Below are positions 8,742-17,113 of a DNA stretch of 64,000 nucleotides, piece by piece. The notes beneath the pieces are model-generated. The model saw nothing but the letters and a program-made list of their open reading frames with translations, was not told where the DNA came from and did not search any database. Numbering within the stretch: position 1 is the stretch's first letter; every line of letters begins with the position of its first letter. The DNA lies in assembly GCA_049366695.1 (NCBI GenBank), contig JBMNCR010000064.1, positions 62,001-126,000 on the forward strand, in the 5' to 3' direction. This stretch comes from JBMNCR01 sp049366695 (GTDB taxonomy: Bacteria > Bacillota > Clostridia > Eubacteriales > Alkalibacteraceae). The position numbers and the translations under genes are program-made.

Positions 8742-9548
8742 ATGGCAAATATAACTGATACTATATATAAAATTCGACATTTAGATGAAATATCTCAAAA
8801 TGATACTTTTATACATAAATTACAACCACTTATAAAATTATTAGTAAGCATAATATACATCATTATTGTAGTATCTTTTGATAAATATGAAATACTTGGA
8901 TTATTACCAATGATTATCTATCCTATAATAATTTTCAGTTTAGGTGAAATACCTGTTATCACTATTCTAAAACGAATGCTAATTGTGCTTCCTTTCGTAG
9001 TAGGAATAGGTATATTTAATCCAATATTTGACAGACACATTTTATTCAAAGTATTTGATATTGGAATTTCTGCAGGCTGGATTTCCTTTATATCTTTAAT
9101 GATAAAGTGTGTATTAACAGTTTTAAGTGCATTATTGTTAATCGCTACTACAGGAATTGAAAAGATCGCAATTGCACTTAGAAATATTCATGTACCAAAG
9201 ATTTTTGTTATCCAGATACTTTTAACCTATCGTTATATATCTGTATTATTAGAAGAAGGCGCAAGTATTTGGACTGCTTATTCATTAAGAGCACCTAATC
9301 AAAAAGGAATTCAGCACAAAGCATGGGGTTCATTACTTGGTCAGTTATTAATCCGTACTTATGACCGTGGACAAAGAGTATACCAAGCAATGATGTTGCG
9401 TGGATTTCAAGGTGAATATTATTTTAATAATTTAAGTAATTCTGTTATAAAAGATATAATGTATTTATTAATATGGATAACCTATTTTTTAATGGTCAGA
9501 TATTATAATATCCCCGTGATATTAGGTTCCATACTTACAGGAGTGTAA
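8742..9548 (+). CDS. cbiQ: ECF transporter transmembrane component CbiQ
   Basis: This 268-residue membrane protein is the T component that couples the ATPase to the substrate-binding CbiM. It shows four to six hydrophobic helices and, in the cytoplasmic part, the family's helical coupling motif in RTYDRGQRVYQAMMLRGFQG (the Ala-Arg-Gly-like ARG box appears as MLRGF). LLTYRYISVLLEEG is typical of CbiQ. It lies 14 bases after cbiM and 2 bases before cbiO, so the three genes are translated from one message. Confidence that this is CbiQ/NikQ rather than EcfT rests mainly on the neighbours. Confidence 0.93.
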   Translation: MANITDTIYKIRHLDEISQNDTFIHKLQPLIKLLVSIIYIIIVVSFDKYEILGLLPMIIYPIIIFSLGEIPVITILKRMLIVLPFVVGIGIFNPIFDRHILFKVFDIGISAGWISFISLMIKCVLTVLSALLLIATTGIEKIAIALRNIHVPKIFVIQILLTYRYISVLLEEGASIWTAYSLRAPNQKGIQHKAWGSLLGQLLIRTYDRGQRVYQAMMLRGFQGEYYFNNLSNSVIKDIMYLLIWITYFLMVRYYNIPVILGSILTGV

Positions 9549-9550
9549 AA

Positions 9551-10309
9551 ATGAGTCATCATAAAATCATACTTGATAATGTATATTATAAATATCCTGA
9601 TGGTAAAGAAGCAGTCAATGGTATAAGTTTTGAAATTCACCATGGCGAATCAGTAGCTATAGTAGGTGCAAATGGAGCAGGTAAATCTACATTACTGATG
9701 TTATTAGTAGGCATTCTTTTTCCTGAAGAAGGATATATAAATATTGGGGATATGCCTGTTACTAAAGAAACATTATCTATTATTAGACAAAAAATAGGTT
9801 TCACTTTTCAAAATGCAGATGATCAACTATTTATGACATCAGTATATGATGATGTTGCATTTGGTCCAAGAAATTATCGATTAAGTGAAGATGAAGTAAA
9901 AAAAAGAGTAGAATATGCTTTAGATATAGTGGGAATATCTCATTTAAAGGATAGACCACCCTATAAATTATCTGGTGGCGAAAAGCGTTCGGCATCCATT
10001 GCATCAGTTTTATCAATTAAACCTGATATTTTGCTAATGGATGAACCCTCTGCCGCTCTAGATCCAAAATCAAGAAGAAGGTTGATAAACCTCTTAAATG
10101 ATTTTACCCATACAAAAGTAATTACTACTCACGACTTAGATATGGTATTAGACGTATGTGATAGAACAATAGTCCTGGGACAAGGAAAAGTTTTAGCTGA
10201 TGGTTTATCAAAAGAATTATTAGCTGATGATATTCTTATGGAAAAATGCGGATTAGAAAAACCTTTAAGCATACAAAAATGTCCTATTTGTAGTAATAAA
10301 AGAACATAA
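9551..10309 (+). CDS. cbiO: ECF transporter ATP-binding component CbiO
   Basis: The ATPase of the metal importer has Walker A GANGAGKST (about residues 37-45), Q-loop FTFQNADDQLF, ABC signature LSGGEKR, Walker B ILLMDEPSAALD and switch His in TTHDLD. The 252-residue length is normal. The last residues, CPICSNKRT, include a CxxC pair, which is seen in some CbiO tails but has no assigned role. One ATPase gene suggests a homodimer in the complex, as in CbiMNQO. The gene ends the tightly spaced transporter part of the cluster; 112 bases separate it from DUF3842. Confidence 0.95.
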   Translation: MSHHKIILDNVYYKYPDGKEAVNGISFEIHHGESVAIVGANGAGKSTLLMLLVGILFPEEGYINIGDMPVTKETLSIIRQKIGFTFQNADDQLFMTSVYDDVAFGPRNYRLSEDEVKKRVEYALDIVGISHLKDRPPYKLSGGEKRSASIASVLSIKPDILLMDEPSAALDPKSRRRLINLLNDFTHTKVITTHDLDMVLDVCDRTIVLGQGKVLADGLSKELLADDILMEKCGLEKPLSIQKCPICSNKRT

Positions 10310-10363
10310 TTGAATTTAGAAAATATAGAATATACATACATTCTACATTAACATATTTTAAAT

Positions 10364-10392
10364 TTGATTATTTACTCATAAAATAATATTAT
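10364..10392 (+). promoter_or_regulatory. candidate promoter for DUF3842-cooT
   Basis: TTGATT (10364-10369) and TATTAT (10387-10392) are 17 bases apart and lie about 30 bases before the DUF3842 start, which has GGGGG as ribosome site. An internal start would allow the two small genes to be made apart from the transporter. Pattern match only. Confidence 0.4.
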
Positions 10393-10421
10393 AATAATCA
10401 AAAACATTATGGGGGAATATT

Positions 10422-10835
10422 ATGAAAATAGCAGTAATTGATGGTCAAGGAGGCGGCATTGGTAAAGTAATCGTTGATAGAATACGTTCTGAATTTGGTG
10501 AAAATTTAAAAATTATAGCCTTAGGAACTAACGCTCTTGCCACAGCAGCAATGTTAAAGGCAGGCGCGAACGAAGGTGCCACTGGGGAAAATGCAATCAT
10601 AGTGAATGTTCCTGAAGTTGATATTATTATGGGAAGTATAACTATATTAGTAACTGATTCAATGACTGGTGAATTAACGAGTGCTATGTCAGCAGCAGTT
10701 TCTAGAAGTAAAGCTAAAAAAATCTTACTACCTATAAACAAATGCAATATATACATTTCAGGTACAATAAATGAACCACTTCCCCATTATATAGATGATG
10801 CAATAAAAATAATAAATGATTTAAAAAGGAGATAA
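10422..10835 (+). CDS. DUF3842 family protein
   Basis: The 137-residue protein begins MKIAVIDGQGGGIGKVIVDRI, a glycine-rich beta-alpha-beta start like a nucleotide-binding Rossmann fold, followed by repeated alpha/beta elements (NLKIIALGTNALATAAML, VDIIMGSITIL) and ending with ILLPINKCNIYISG. This is the pattern of DUF3842, a family of unknown function in anaerobic Firmicutes. The single Cys and the neighbouring cooT and cbiMQO genes suggest a role in nickel or cobalt handling, but that is inference from context. The next start codon follows after 5 bases, so it is translationally linked to the CooT gene. Confidence 0.75.
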   Translation: MKIAVIDGQGGGIGKVIVDRIRSEFGENLKIIALGTNALATAAMLKAGANEGATGENAIIVNVPEVDIIMGSITILVTDSMTGELTSAMSAAVSRSKAKKILLPINKCNIYISGTINEPLPHYIDDAIKIINDLKRR

Positions 10836-10840
10836 TAATA

Positions 10841-11032
10841 ATGTGTGAAGCTAATGTTTATTTAGTAGATGAAAAGGGAGAAAAGACATTATTGCTTGAG
10901 GCTGTGGACAAAATTATACCTAATGATGATGGTATTTTTATTGAAAATATTTTTGGTGAAAGAAAGACAGTAGACGCAAAAATTAAAGAAATGGCACTTG
11001 TAGATCATAAAGTATTATTGACCAAACTATAG
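10841..11032 (+). CDS. CooT-family nickel-binding protein
   Basis: This 63-residue protein starts MCEANVYLVDEKGEK and continues as a small all-beta protein. In Rhodospirillum rubrum CooT, the conserved Cys at position 2 binds Ni(II) in a dimer and helps nickel reach carbon monoxide dehydrogenase. Cys2 is present here. Together with the upstream ECF importer it suggests that the cluster supplies nickel; no CO dehydrogenase, urease or [NiFe] hydrogenase gene is in the window, so the client enzyme is unknown. The name refers to family membership, not to proven function. Confidence 0.75.
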   Translation: MCEANVYLVDEKGEKTLLLEAVDKIIPNDDGIFIENIFGERKTVDAKIKEMALVDHKVLLTKL

Positions 11033-11049
11033 AAAAATTATAACCTAAT

Positions 11050-11098
11050 AAAAGTCTTAGGTATAAATCTTGAAAAAACCTAAGACTTTTATTTAGTT
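11050..11098. terminator. terminator between cooT and histidine kinase
   Basis: AAAAGTCTTAGGT (11050-11062) and ACCTAAGACTTTT (11078-11090) form a perfect 13-bp stem with a 15-base loop, flanked by A-rich and T-rich tracts. It can end transcription from both convergent genes. Confidence 0.9.
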
Positions 11099-11119
11099 TG
11101 TACTTTAATGTATATAATT

Positions 11120-13141
11120 CTATTGGTATTTTACCGAATATATATCTGAAAACTCTATATTAATTCGTTCTTTCTTTACTTGACTGTATGATTTTTTCTT
11201 AGTTGTGTTTTCTACTGTGCTAACAGGTAATTTAATAATAAACTTACTCCCTTGTCCTTTTTCGCTTTCTACTGAAATAGAACCTCCATGTATTTTTACT
11301 AGATGTGCGACCAGAGCAAGACCCATTCCACTTCCTTCGGTATTACGAGTTAATGACTGATCAACTTTAGAAAAATAATCAAATATTGTTTCAATTTTGT
11401 CTTTTGGTATACCAATTCCATTATCTTCAACGATTATTGTAAAGATTTCTCCTTCATCTATAAGCTTAATCAGAATTTCTCCTTTATTTTTTGCAAATTT
11501 TATCCCATTAGATATAAGATTTAAAATAATTCTTTCAATCAGGTCTGCATCACATGCAAGAATTTTTTCTTCTACTTCTGTATCAAAAATAATATCAATA
11601 TCATTTTTTTCTAAATGCGATGTAGCAGATAATACAATATCTTCAACAACACTCACTATGTTATTATTTTGCATTATAACCTCAAAAGAATTTGTATTTA
11701 TTTTACTAATATCAATAAGATTATCTATTAATCTCCATAATCTATAACTATTGTATTTTAATGTTTTCATATATTCATTAAGATACGAGGGCATATCCAT
11801 TTCAGTACGACTTTTTTTAAATTCTAATTCTAATAATTGAGTTATCCCGAGTATAACATTTAAAGGTGTTTTAAATTCATGTGAAATATTAATAAAAAAA
11901 TTATCTTTTATCGGATCATGATCATCTTTATTTACGTAATTACAATTATTCTTAAGATTTACTGATTGTTGTTTATTAAGGTTTTCAGTATACTTATGTA
12001 AAATAATTATATTACTATCATCTCCATTATATGTACATGGGAATTTCATTATATTTCCTTTTATCTCTTTTCCATAATAATTTGTAAATTTTATGTTTTT
12101 ATTGTTTAACATATTAACATTTTTGTCTTTAAAATCACTATCTAAACTTTTTTCATTTGTCTTACTAAAATCATTAATTACTTTTTCTTCAATTTCTTCT
12201 AAACTTGTTATTCCTAACAAATCATAAGTTGCATCATTAGCAAAAATAATTTCTCTATTTGTTTCTATTAATGTAGGACACGGCAACATTTCTATAAAAT
12301 CATTTGATTTTATTTTATCCCATTCAAATTTTGCGTTTGCATTCTCATTATCTTCTTGTACAATTACTTTGTAGATAAAATAATACGAAAATATCCTGAC
12401 AATACTTCCAACTATATTAATAATTCCATACTCACTTGTATACATAAACAGTGATATCTGAGTAATCATAGACAATACTAGAAAATAATATGTCTTTGAT
12501 TTATAGCTTTTTTTATTATAATTCATCTTTAAAATAGCTATAACAAGAATTATTATACTCAAAAAATGTCTCAACTGTTGAAGTATAGTAATCACTGATA
12601 CATTAATTTTAGTAGGTATGTAATTATAATGTAATATCATTATAAATAGTAACATAGTTATACTAGCAAAGAATATAATAACGCGATATATATTAATTTT
12701 TTTATTATAAAAAACTATAAATATTAGTATGGAAATACTTTCTATATATCTTGCAATCAGCCAAATTTCAGTTACTATAACACTATTATTTATTACACTA
12801 ATCCCTATACCTTTATACACTAGAAAATGTAATAAATCAAACAATGCCACAAATCCATATAAAACAGCTAAAATAATAAAACTAGAATTTTTATTACTAG
12901 ATTTTATTGCAATATATGTAATTACGAATGCAAAAATTATATTTATTATTTCTATCAAACTGAAAATCAAAAAATAATTAATAGATCCAATAAAAATAAT
13001 AGCAATAATAAAAATTGGTATTAAAAAACATTGTACAAATGCATTATATTTATTTGTAGCAACATCAATAAATTTTGTTAAATGTAAAAACATTTCATCG
13101 ATACCCCTTTGAATTAATTTCATACCTTGTAAATATATCAC
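11120..13141 (-). CDS. membrane sensor histidine kinase (MASE3-like, PAS)
   Basis: About eight membrane helices (residues 30-265) resemble the MASE3 sensor. A PAS domain follows (about 275-395, beginning IEMLPCPTLIETNREIIFAND). The kinase core has H-box FFINISHEFKTPLNVILG (His near 415), N-box LILNLISNGIKFAKN, G1 VEDNGIGIPKDKIETIFDYF and G2 GSGMGLALVAHLVKIHGG. All catalytic elements are intact. No response regulator is adjacent, so it is an orphan kinase and might phosphorylate Spo0A or another distant partner, which is common for such kinases in Clostridia. The GTG at 13141 and ATG at 13123 have poor ribosome sites; ATG at 13093, with AAGGGG ten bases upstream, is a good alternative start that still keeps all helices. 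Confidence 0.88.
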   Translation of the reverse strand: MIYLQGMKLIQRGIDEMFLHLTKFIDVATNKYNAFVQCFLIPIFIIAIIFIGSINYFLIFSLIEIINIIFAFVITYIAIKSSNKNSSFIILAVLYGFVALFDLLHFLVYKGIGISVINNSVIVTEIWLIARYIESISILIFIVFYNKKINIYRVIIFFASITMLLFIMILHYNYIPTKINVSVITILQQLRHFLSIIILVIAILKMNYNKKSYKSKTYYFLVLSMITQISLFMYTSEYGIINIVGSIVRIFSYYFIYKVIVQEDNENANAKFEWDKIKSNDFIEMLPCPTLIETNREIIFANDATYDLLGITSLEEIEEKVINDFSKTNEKSLDSDFKDKNVNMLNNKNIKFTNYYGKEIKGNIMKFPCTYNGDDSNIIILHKYTENLNKQQSVNLKNNCNYVNKDDHDPIKDNFFINISHEFKTPLNVILGITQLLELEFKKSRTEMDMPSYLNEYMKTLKYNSYRLWRLIDNLIDISKINTNSFEVIMQNNNIVSVVEDIVLSATSHLEKNDIDIIFDTEVEEKILACDADLIERIILNLISNGIKFAKNKGEILIKLIDEGEIFTIIVEDNGIGIPKDKIETIFDYFSKVDQSLTRNTEGSGMGLALVAHLVKIHGGSISVESEKGQGSKFIIKLPVSTVENTTKKKSYSQVKKERINIEFSDIYSVKYQ

Positions 13142-13296
13142 TTAACAATGTAAATTTGTGTCAAAATCTGTTAATAAATTAAATAAATAAATGTGAAGAT
13201 TAGTATAATTTATGTTAATATTATTAATGTACATATAGTAATGAAAATAAAATATAAAATTGAAATTAAATAATTTTTATTAATTGAGGTGATCAA

Positions 13297-14343
13297 ATGC
13301 TAAATATCAAAAAAATACTAATTTTGTCGTTATTCATTATAGTTCTATTAGCAGGTTCATTATATTTGTTATATACTAATTTGTTATTGCCTGTAGATAA
13401 TAATGCTGATATACATACTTTTCAAGTAGAACAAGGTAGTTCAATAACTAAAATAGCTGATAATTTAAAAAATGAAGGTTTAATTAAAAGTGTATCTGCA
13501 TTCAAATTATATATTAAGTTAAATAATTACTCAAATTTTCAAGCTGGTTACTATGATTTAAATACATCCATGTCATCTGAAGAAATTATTATAAAGATAA
13601 ATAGTGGTGAAGCAGTATTTCCAAATGCGATCAAGATTACTTTTCCTGAAGGTAAAACTATCTTAGAAATGGCAAATATATTATCCCAAACAATAAATTA
13701 TAGCACTGAAGAAATTATAGATGTGTGGAATAACGATAGTTTTATAGATAATGCCATCTCAAATTTTTGGTTTGTTACTGATGATATAAAAAAAGATAAA
13801 ATACAATACCGATTAAATGGATATTTTTTTCCAGAAACTTATTTCTTTGATAGTGATAATGTCTCACCTGAGGAAGTTGGCTTGAAAATGCTTGAAGAAA
13901 TGAACGTAGTTTTAAATAAGTATTCTTCCGACATAGAAAACCATAGCTTGTCAATTCATCAAATAATAACTTTTGCTTCTATTGTAGAATATGAAGCAAT
14001 GAAGGATGAAGATAGACCGATTATTGCAGGAATTTTTTACAATAGATTAAAAAGTAATATGAGACTTGAAAGTTGTGCAACTTTAGAAATGGCGATTGGA
14101 GTTCATAAAGAATTATACACTAGAACAGATATGCGAATTGATTCTCCATATAATACTTACGTAATAAGCGGTCTGCCCATTGCACCTGGAAATTGTCCTG
14201 GCGAAAAATCAATAAAAGCAGTATTATATCCAGCAGAACACGATTATTATTATTTTCTATCAGATATTTATGGGGATAATACGACTTATTATTCATCAAC
14301 ACTAAGCGAACATAATAAACTCAAAAACAAATACTTAAAATAG
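13297..14343 (+). CDS. mltG: endolytic transglycosylase MltG (YceG-like)
   Basis: MltG is a membrane-anchored lytic transglycosylase that cuts nascent peptidoglycan strands. One N-terminal membrane helix (residues 8-28) is followed by a LysM-like subdomain and the catalytic domain. The catalytic glutamate is E231 in ASIVEYEA, followed by IAGIFYNRL (243-251) and the conserved SPYNTYVISGLP (283-294) and AVLYPAEHDYYYF. Length (348) is standard. The usual LQSD motif after NRL reads LESC here, a substitution seen in Gram-positive members. The gene is alone between two terminators; its usual partner genes (ruvX, an O-methyltransferase) are absent, so this may be one of several paralogues. Confidence 0.93.
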   Translation: MLNIKKILILSLFIIVLLAGSLYLLYTNLLLPVDNNADIHTFQVEQGSSITKIADNLKNEGLIKSVSAFKLYIKLNNYSNFQAGYYDLNTSMSSEEIIIKINSGEAVFPNAIKITFPEGKTILEMANILSQTINYSTEEIIDVWNNDSFIDNAISNFWFVTDDIKKDKIQYRLNGYFFPETYFFDSDNVSPEEVGLKMLEEMNVVLNKYSSDIENHSLSIHQIITFASIVEYEAMKDEDRPIIAGIFYNRLKSNMRLESCATLEMAIGVHKELYTRTDMRIDSPYNTYVISGLPIAPGNCPGEKSIKAVLYPAEHDYYYFLSDIYGDNTTYYSSTLSEHNKLKNKYLK

Positions 14344-14369
14344 TTAAATTGATATATTAATTATTAAGA

Positions 14370-14398
14370 AGCCTCCTCATAAATCGAGGAGGCTTTTA
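14370..14398 (+). terminator. terminator of mltG
   Basis: AGCCTCCTC and GAGGAGGCT form a stem (14370-14378 with 14386-14394) followed by TTTAAT. GC-rich for this genome and 27 bases after the stop codon. Confidence 0.9.
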
Positions 14399-14483
14399 AT
14401 AATTAAGCAGTTCGAATTTCAAATTATTCATAAGTCTCAGTTTTATATATTTTTTAAAAACCTCTTCTTTTGTTCTATTATTT

Positions 14484-14582
14484 TTAAAATTCCGGCTCAA
14501 ATTCATTTAAAGTTTCTTTTAATATTGTAACAGAATAAGCCATTGAAGGACCGCCATTACATTGTATTAGTATGCTAATCAT
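14484..14582 (-). other. possible 32-codon ORF after the MarR gene
   Basis: On the minus strand, in the same frame as the preceding MarR gene and just beyond its TGA, an open stretch continues. From ATG 14582 it reads MISILIQCNGGPSMAYSVT and on to ETLNEFEPEF before TAA. It has no good ribosome site. It could be a small protein, a remnant of a longer gene or chance. Apart from this, 14400-14606 shows nothing. Confidence 0.2.
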
Positions 14583-14606
14583 AAGTGTGGCGAGTATATA
14601 AAAAAA

Positions 14607-15035
14607 TCAATATCTATTTGCATTTTTCCTCATTATATCTAATACTTTTATAAAAATATTCAAATCATCTTGCGATATGCCCTCAGAAATATAGTCACTA
14701 TATTCATCTCCCAAATAAAGACTTCCTTCTCTTGTTTTTTTTCCTTCATCAGTAAGTACTAGTTCTATATTTCTTCTATTTTCTTTGTTTATACACCTTT
14801 TTATATATCCTTCTTTCTCCATCCTATCAACCAATCTTGTAGTTGATGATTCTTTAATCCTCATATACAAAGATAATTGCTTTTGATTTATACTTTCATA
14901 CTTACCAATGTAATATAAAGCTGTCCATTGTACTCTTGAAATTCCGTGTTCTTTCAATTTCCTTTCAAATCCTTCAGCTAAATCCTTGCTTGCATTTGTA
15001 GCTATATATGATACACAATTTTCCAATTTGAACAT
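14607..15035 (-). CDS. MarR-family transcriptional regulator
   Basis: The 142-residue protein is a standard MarR winged-helix repressor: dimerisation helices at both ends and, between residues 50 and 100, the helix-turn-helix INQKQLSLYMRIKESSTTRLVDRMEKEGYI followed by the wing KRCINKENRRNIELVLTDEGKK. The gene is divergent from the 4Fe-4S protein gene at 15358, with 322 bases between, and an inverted repeat at 15270-15295 overlaps the presumed promoter of that gene. It is therefore the likely repressor of the ferredoxin-like gene. There are two cysteines, Cys8 and Cys102, so redox sensing is possible but unsupported. Confidence 0.9.
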   Translation of the reverse strand: MFKLENCVSYIATNASKDLAEGFERKLKEHGISRVQWTALYYIGKYESINQKQLSLYMRIKESSTTRLVDRMEKEGYIKRCINKENRRNIELVLTDEGKKTREGSLYLGDEYSDYISEGISQDDLNIFIKVLDIMRKNANRY

Positions 15036-15269
15036 ATTAAGTACCTCTTCTATTTAATATAATTTTTTCGATCTAATTCTAAACTCTTTATCTGTCATAT
15101 ACTATTTTGATATTTGTTTGTTAGTCCATATTACATACTAATTTTTTTCTTTATTTTCTATTATAATATAAGCTTCCCAGTATGTCACAAGAACGTAAAT
15201 ATTAAATTTCTTTTTCAAAATTTTTTTTAACTATTGTAAATCATATATTAATATTCGAATATTTTTTGT

Positions 15270-15305
15270 ATGCGTAACTTTGGTTACATAACCATATGAT
15301 ATAAT
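15270..15305. promoter_or_regulatory. operator/promoter region of the 4Fe-4S protein gene
   Basis: GGTTACATAACC (15282-15293) is an inverted repeat with 5-bp arms, overlapping a second one, GTAAC-TTTG-GTTAC (15274-15287). A TATAAT (15300-15305) follows directly. This is the kind of site a MarR dimer uses, and the divergent MarR gene is the obvious candidate. The rest of the 15036-15357 gap is featureless AT-rich sequence. Confidence 0.4.
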
Positions 15306-15357
15306 GGTTTATAATAATTAAAAAGAAAACTACGAAATATATAGGAGGCAAAACATA

Positions 15358-16056
15358 ATGAAAAGAGATATTATTGTAATAGATGAAAAAAAATGTAATG
15401 GTTGTGGTCTTTGTATAGATGCTTGTCATGAAGGAGCCTTAAAACTAATTGATGGTAAAGCTAAATTAATAAGTGAATCTTATTGTGATGGTTTAGGTGA
15501 TTGTTTGCCAGAATGTCCTACAGGTGCAATAACAATTGAAAAAAGAAATGTAGCGAAATATGATGAAGAAGCTGTAAATCTCAATTTAGCAAAAAAGAAA
15601 CAAGATTCTAGTATTTGTTCTTGCCCAAGCACTAATTCAATAAACATAAAAACAAATCCATCAAGTATAAAAAATGAAAATACTCAAATAGAATCGCAAT
15701 TAAATCAATGGCCATGTCAAATAAAACTAGTTCCAGCAGGAGCACCTTTTTTAAACAATGCTGACTTATTAATTGCTGCTGATTGTACTGCATATGCTTA
15801 TAGCAATATTCATAATGATTTTATGAAAAATAAAATTACTATTATAGGATGTCCTAAACTTGATAGTATAGACTACTCACAAAAATTTACAGATATCTTA
15901 CTAAATAACGATATAAAAAGTATTACTATTCTAAAAATGGAAGTGCCTTGTTGTGGTGGCATAGTTACTGCTATAAAACAAGCTTTTATAAACAGCAAAA
16001 AAATGATTCCTTGGAATGTTATTACCATTAGTACTGACGGTAGAATTATTGAGTAA
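15358..16056 (+). CDS. 4Fe-4S dicluster ferredoxin-like protein with C-terminal domain
   Basis: Residues 1-65 hold a two-cluster ferredoxin domain: CNGCGLCIDACHEG and CDGLGDCLPECPTG, eight cysteines in the expected order though the second motif has a two-residue insertion (CDGLGDC). A linker rich in Ser/Asn with CSC follows, then a C-terminal domain (about 115-232) with AADCTAYAYSNIHNDF, IIGCPKLD and MEVPCCGGI. Such proteins occur in many anaerobes, annotated only as 4Fe-4S binding protein; the extra cysteines could bind another metal centre. It has its own terminator and is presumably controlled by the divergent MarR protein. Electron partner unknown. Confidence 0.8.
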   Translation: MKRDIIVIDEKKCNGCGLCIDACHEGALKLIDGKAKLISESYCDGLGDCLPECPTGAITIEKRNVAKYDEEAVNLNLAKKKQDSSICSCPSTNSINIKTNPSSIKNENTQIESQLNQWPCQIKLVPAGAPFLNNADLLIAADCTAYAYSNIHNDFMKNKITIIGCPKLDSIDYSQKFTDILLNNDIKSITILKMEVPCCGGIVTAIKQAFINSKKMIPWNVITISTDGRIIE

Positions 16057-16089
16057 AGTATTCGCTTATTAAAATATTAATTTTTCCAC

Positions 16090-16145
16090 ATGCAATAGAT
16101 ATATGTTATTAAATAGTAGTGTATATCTATTGTTGCATTTACCTA
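16090..16145 (+). terminator. probable terminator of the 4Fe-4S protein gene
   Basis: ATGCAATAGATATA (16090-16103) pairs with TATATCTATTGTTGCAT (16122-16138) with a three-base bulge, then T-rich sequence. The remainder of 16057-16297 holds nothing recognisable. Confidence 0.6.
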
Positions 16146-16297
16146 TTTTTATAATTACTTATAATAATAAATAAAATTATACAAGAAACATTTATTAGAA
16201 TATATTTTAGTGAATTAGATTTTACTGTCTTATGATTAAATTCAATGATTTGTAATCTATTAATACTAAATAGTTATAGATATTTAGCTTCATTTCT

Positions 16298-17113
16298 TTA
16301 TTCCTTCTTAGATTTCATCTTATATAAAACCCAAAAACTAAAATAAAATACAACTGACAAAAGTATTATAGTAGCTCCCGAAGGAATATTAAAATAATAT
16401 GAAATTGTTAATCCAGCCATCCCTAAAATAATGCCAATAATTCCAGAATAAAACATCATTTTTTTTAAATCATATGTAAAAAATTTTGCAATTGCTGGAG
16501 GTACAGTTAATAACGCTATAGCCAATATAATTCCCACTACTTTTATTAAAATAATTATACTAAAGGATATCAATATGTAAATAAAATAATCTAACCCTAC
16601 TACCTTAATCCCAATAATTTTTAAGAATTCTTCATCAAATAAATACCCTCTCCAGTAATTGAACATACTAACAATACTAAAAACAATAATAAGTGTTAGT
16701 ATAAACATCATCTTAATATAAAAAGATGAAACTGTTAATATATCTCCGAATAAATATGAAGTCATATCTGGAGGATAACCGGGAGTTAAAGCAATAAAAA
16801 ATATACCTAAGGCCATTCCAACTGACCAAAAAATACCTATTAGAGTATCGTTACTGGTATTAGTTTTTCTAGTAATAGTCGTTATACCTAAAGATGATAA
16901 GATAGCAAATATCAATCCTCCTATCAAAGGTTCTATTCCTAATAAATATCCTAACCCAATCCCACCAAAAGAAGCATGTGCAATACCTCCACTCAAGCTC
17001 ACAATTTTTTTTTCTACAATAATTGTACCTATAACTCCACATACAATACTAGATAAAATCGCAGTAATAAATGCATTTTGTAGAAAATTATATTTCAAAA
17101 GTGCTGCTAACAT
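16298..17113 (-). CDS. znuB: zinc-type ABC transporter permease
   Basis: This 271-residue membrane protein has eight to nine helices and the family features of the ABC-3 permeases that import Zn2+ or Mn2+: GIAHASFGGIGLGYLLGIEP near residue 40 and the VKVVGIILAIALLTVPPAIAKFFT segment near 190-215, the cytoplasmic coupling region. Its start overlaps the end of the ATPase gene by 26 bases and has GGAGAAGG upstream, so translation is coupled. Zinc rather than manganese is inferred from the Fur-family gene next door and the solute-binding protein type. Confidence 0.9.
   Translation of the reverse strand: MLAALLKYNFLQNAFITAILSSIVCGVIGTIIVEKKIVSLSGGIAHASFGGIGLGYLLGIEPLIGGLIFAILSSLGITTITRKTNTSNDTLIGIFWSVGMALGIFFIALTPGYPPDMTSYLFGDILTVSSFYIKMMFILTLIIVFSIVSMFNYWRGYLFDEEFLKIIGIKVVGLDYFIYILISFSIIILIKVVGIILAIALLTVPPAIAKFFTYDLKKMMFYSGIIGIILGMAGLTISYYFNIPSGATIILLSVVFYFSFWVLYKMKSKKE

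Noticed and set aside
14484..14582. Readthrough extension of the MarR protein
   Set aside because: The MarR product already has the full family length before the TGA, and the extension resembles no known MarR tail; kept only as a low-confidence ORF.
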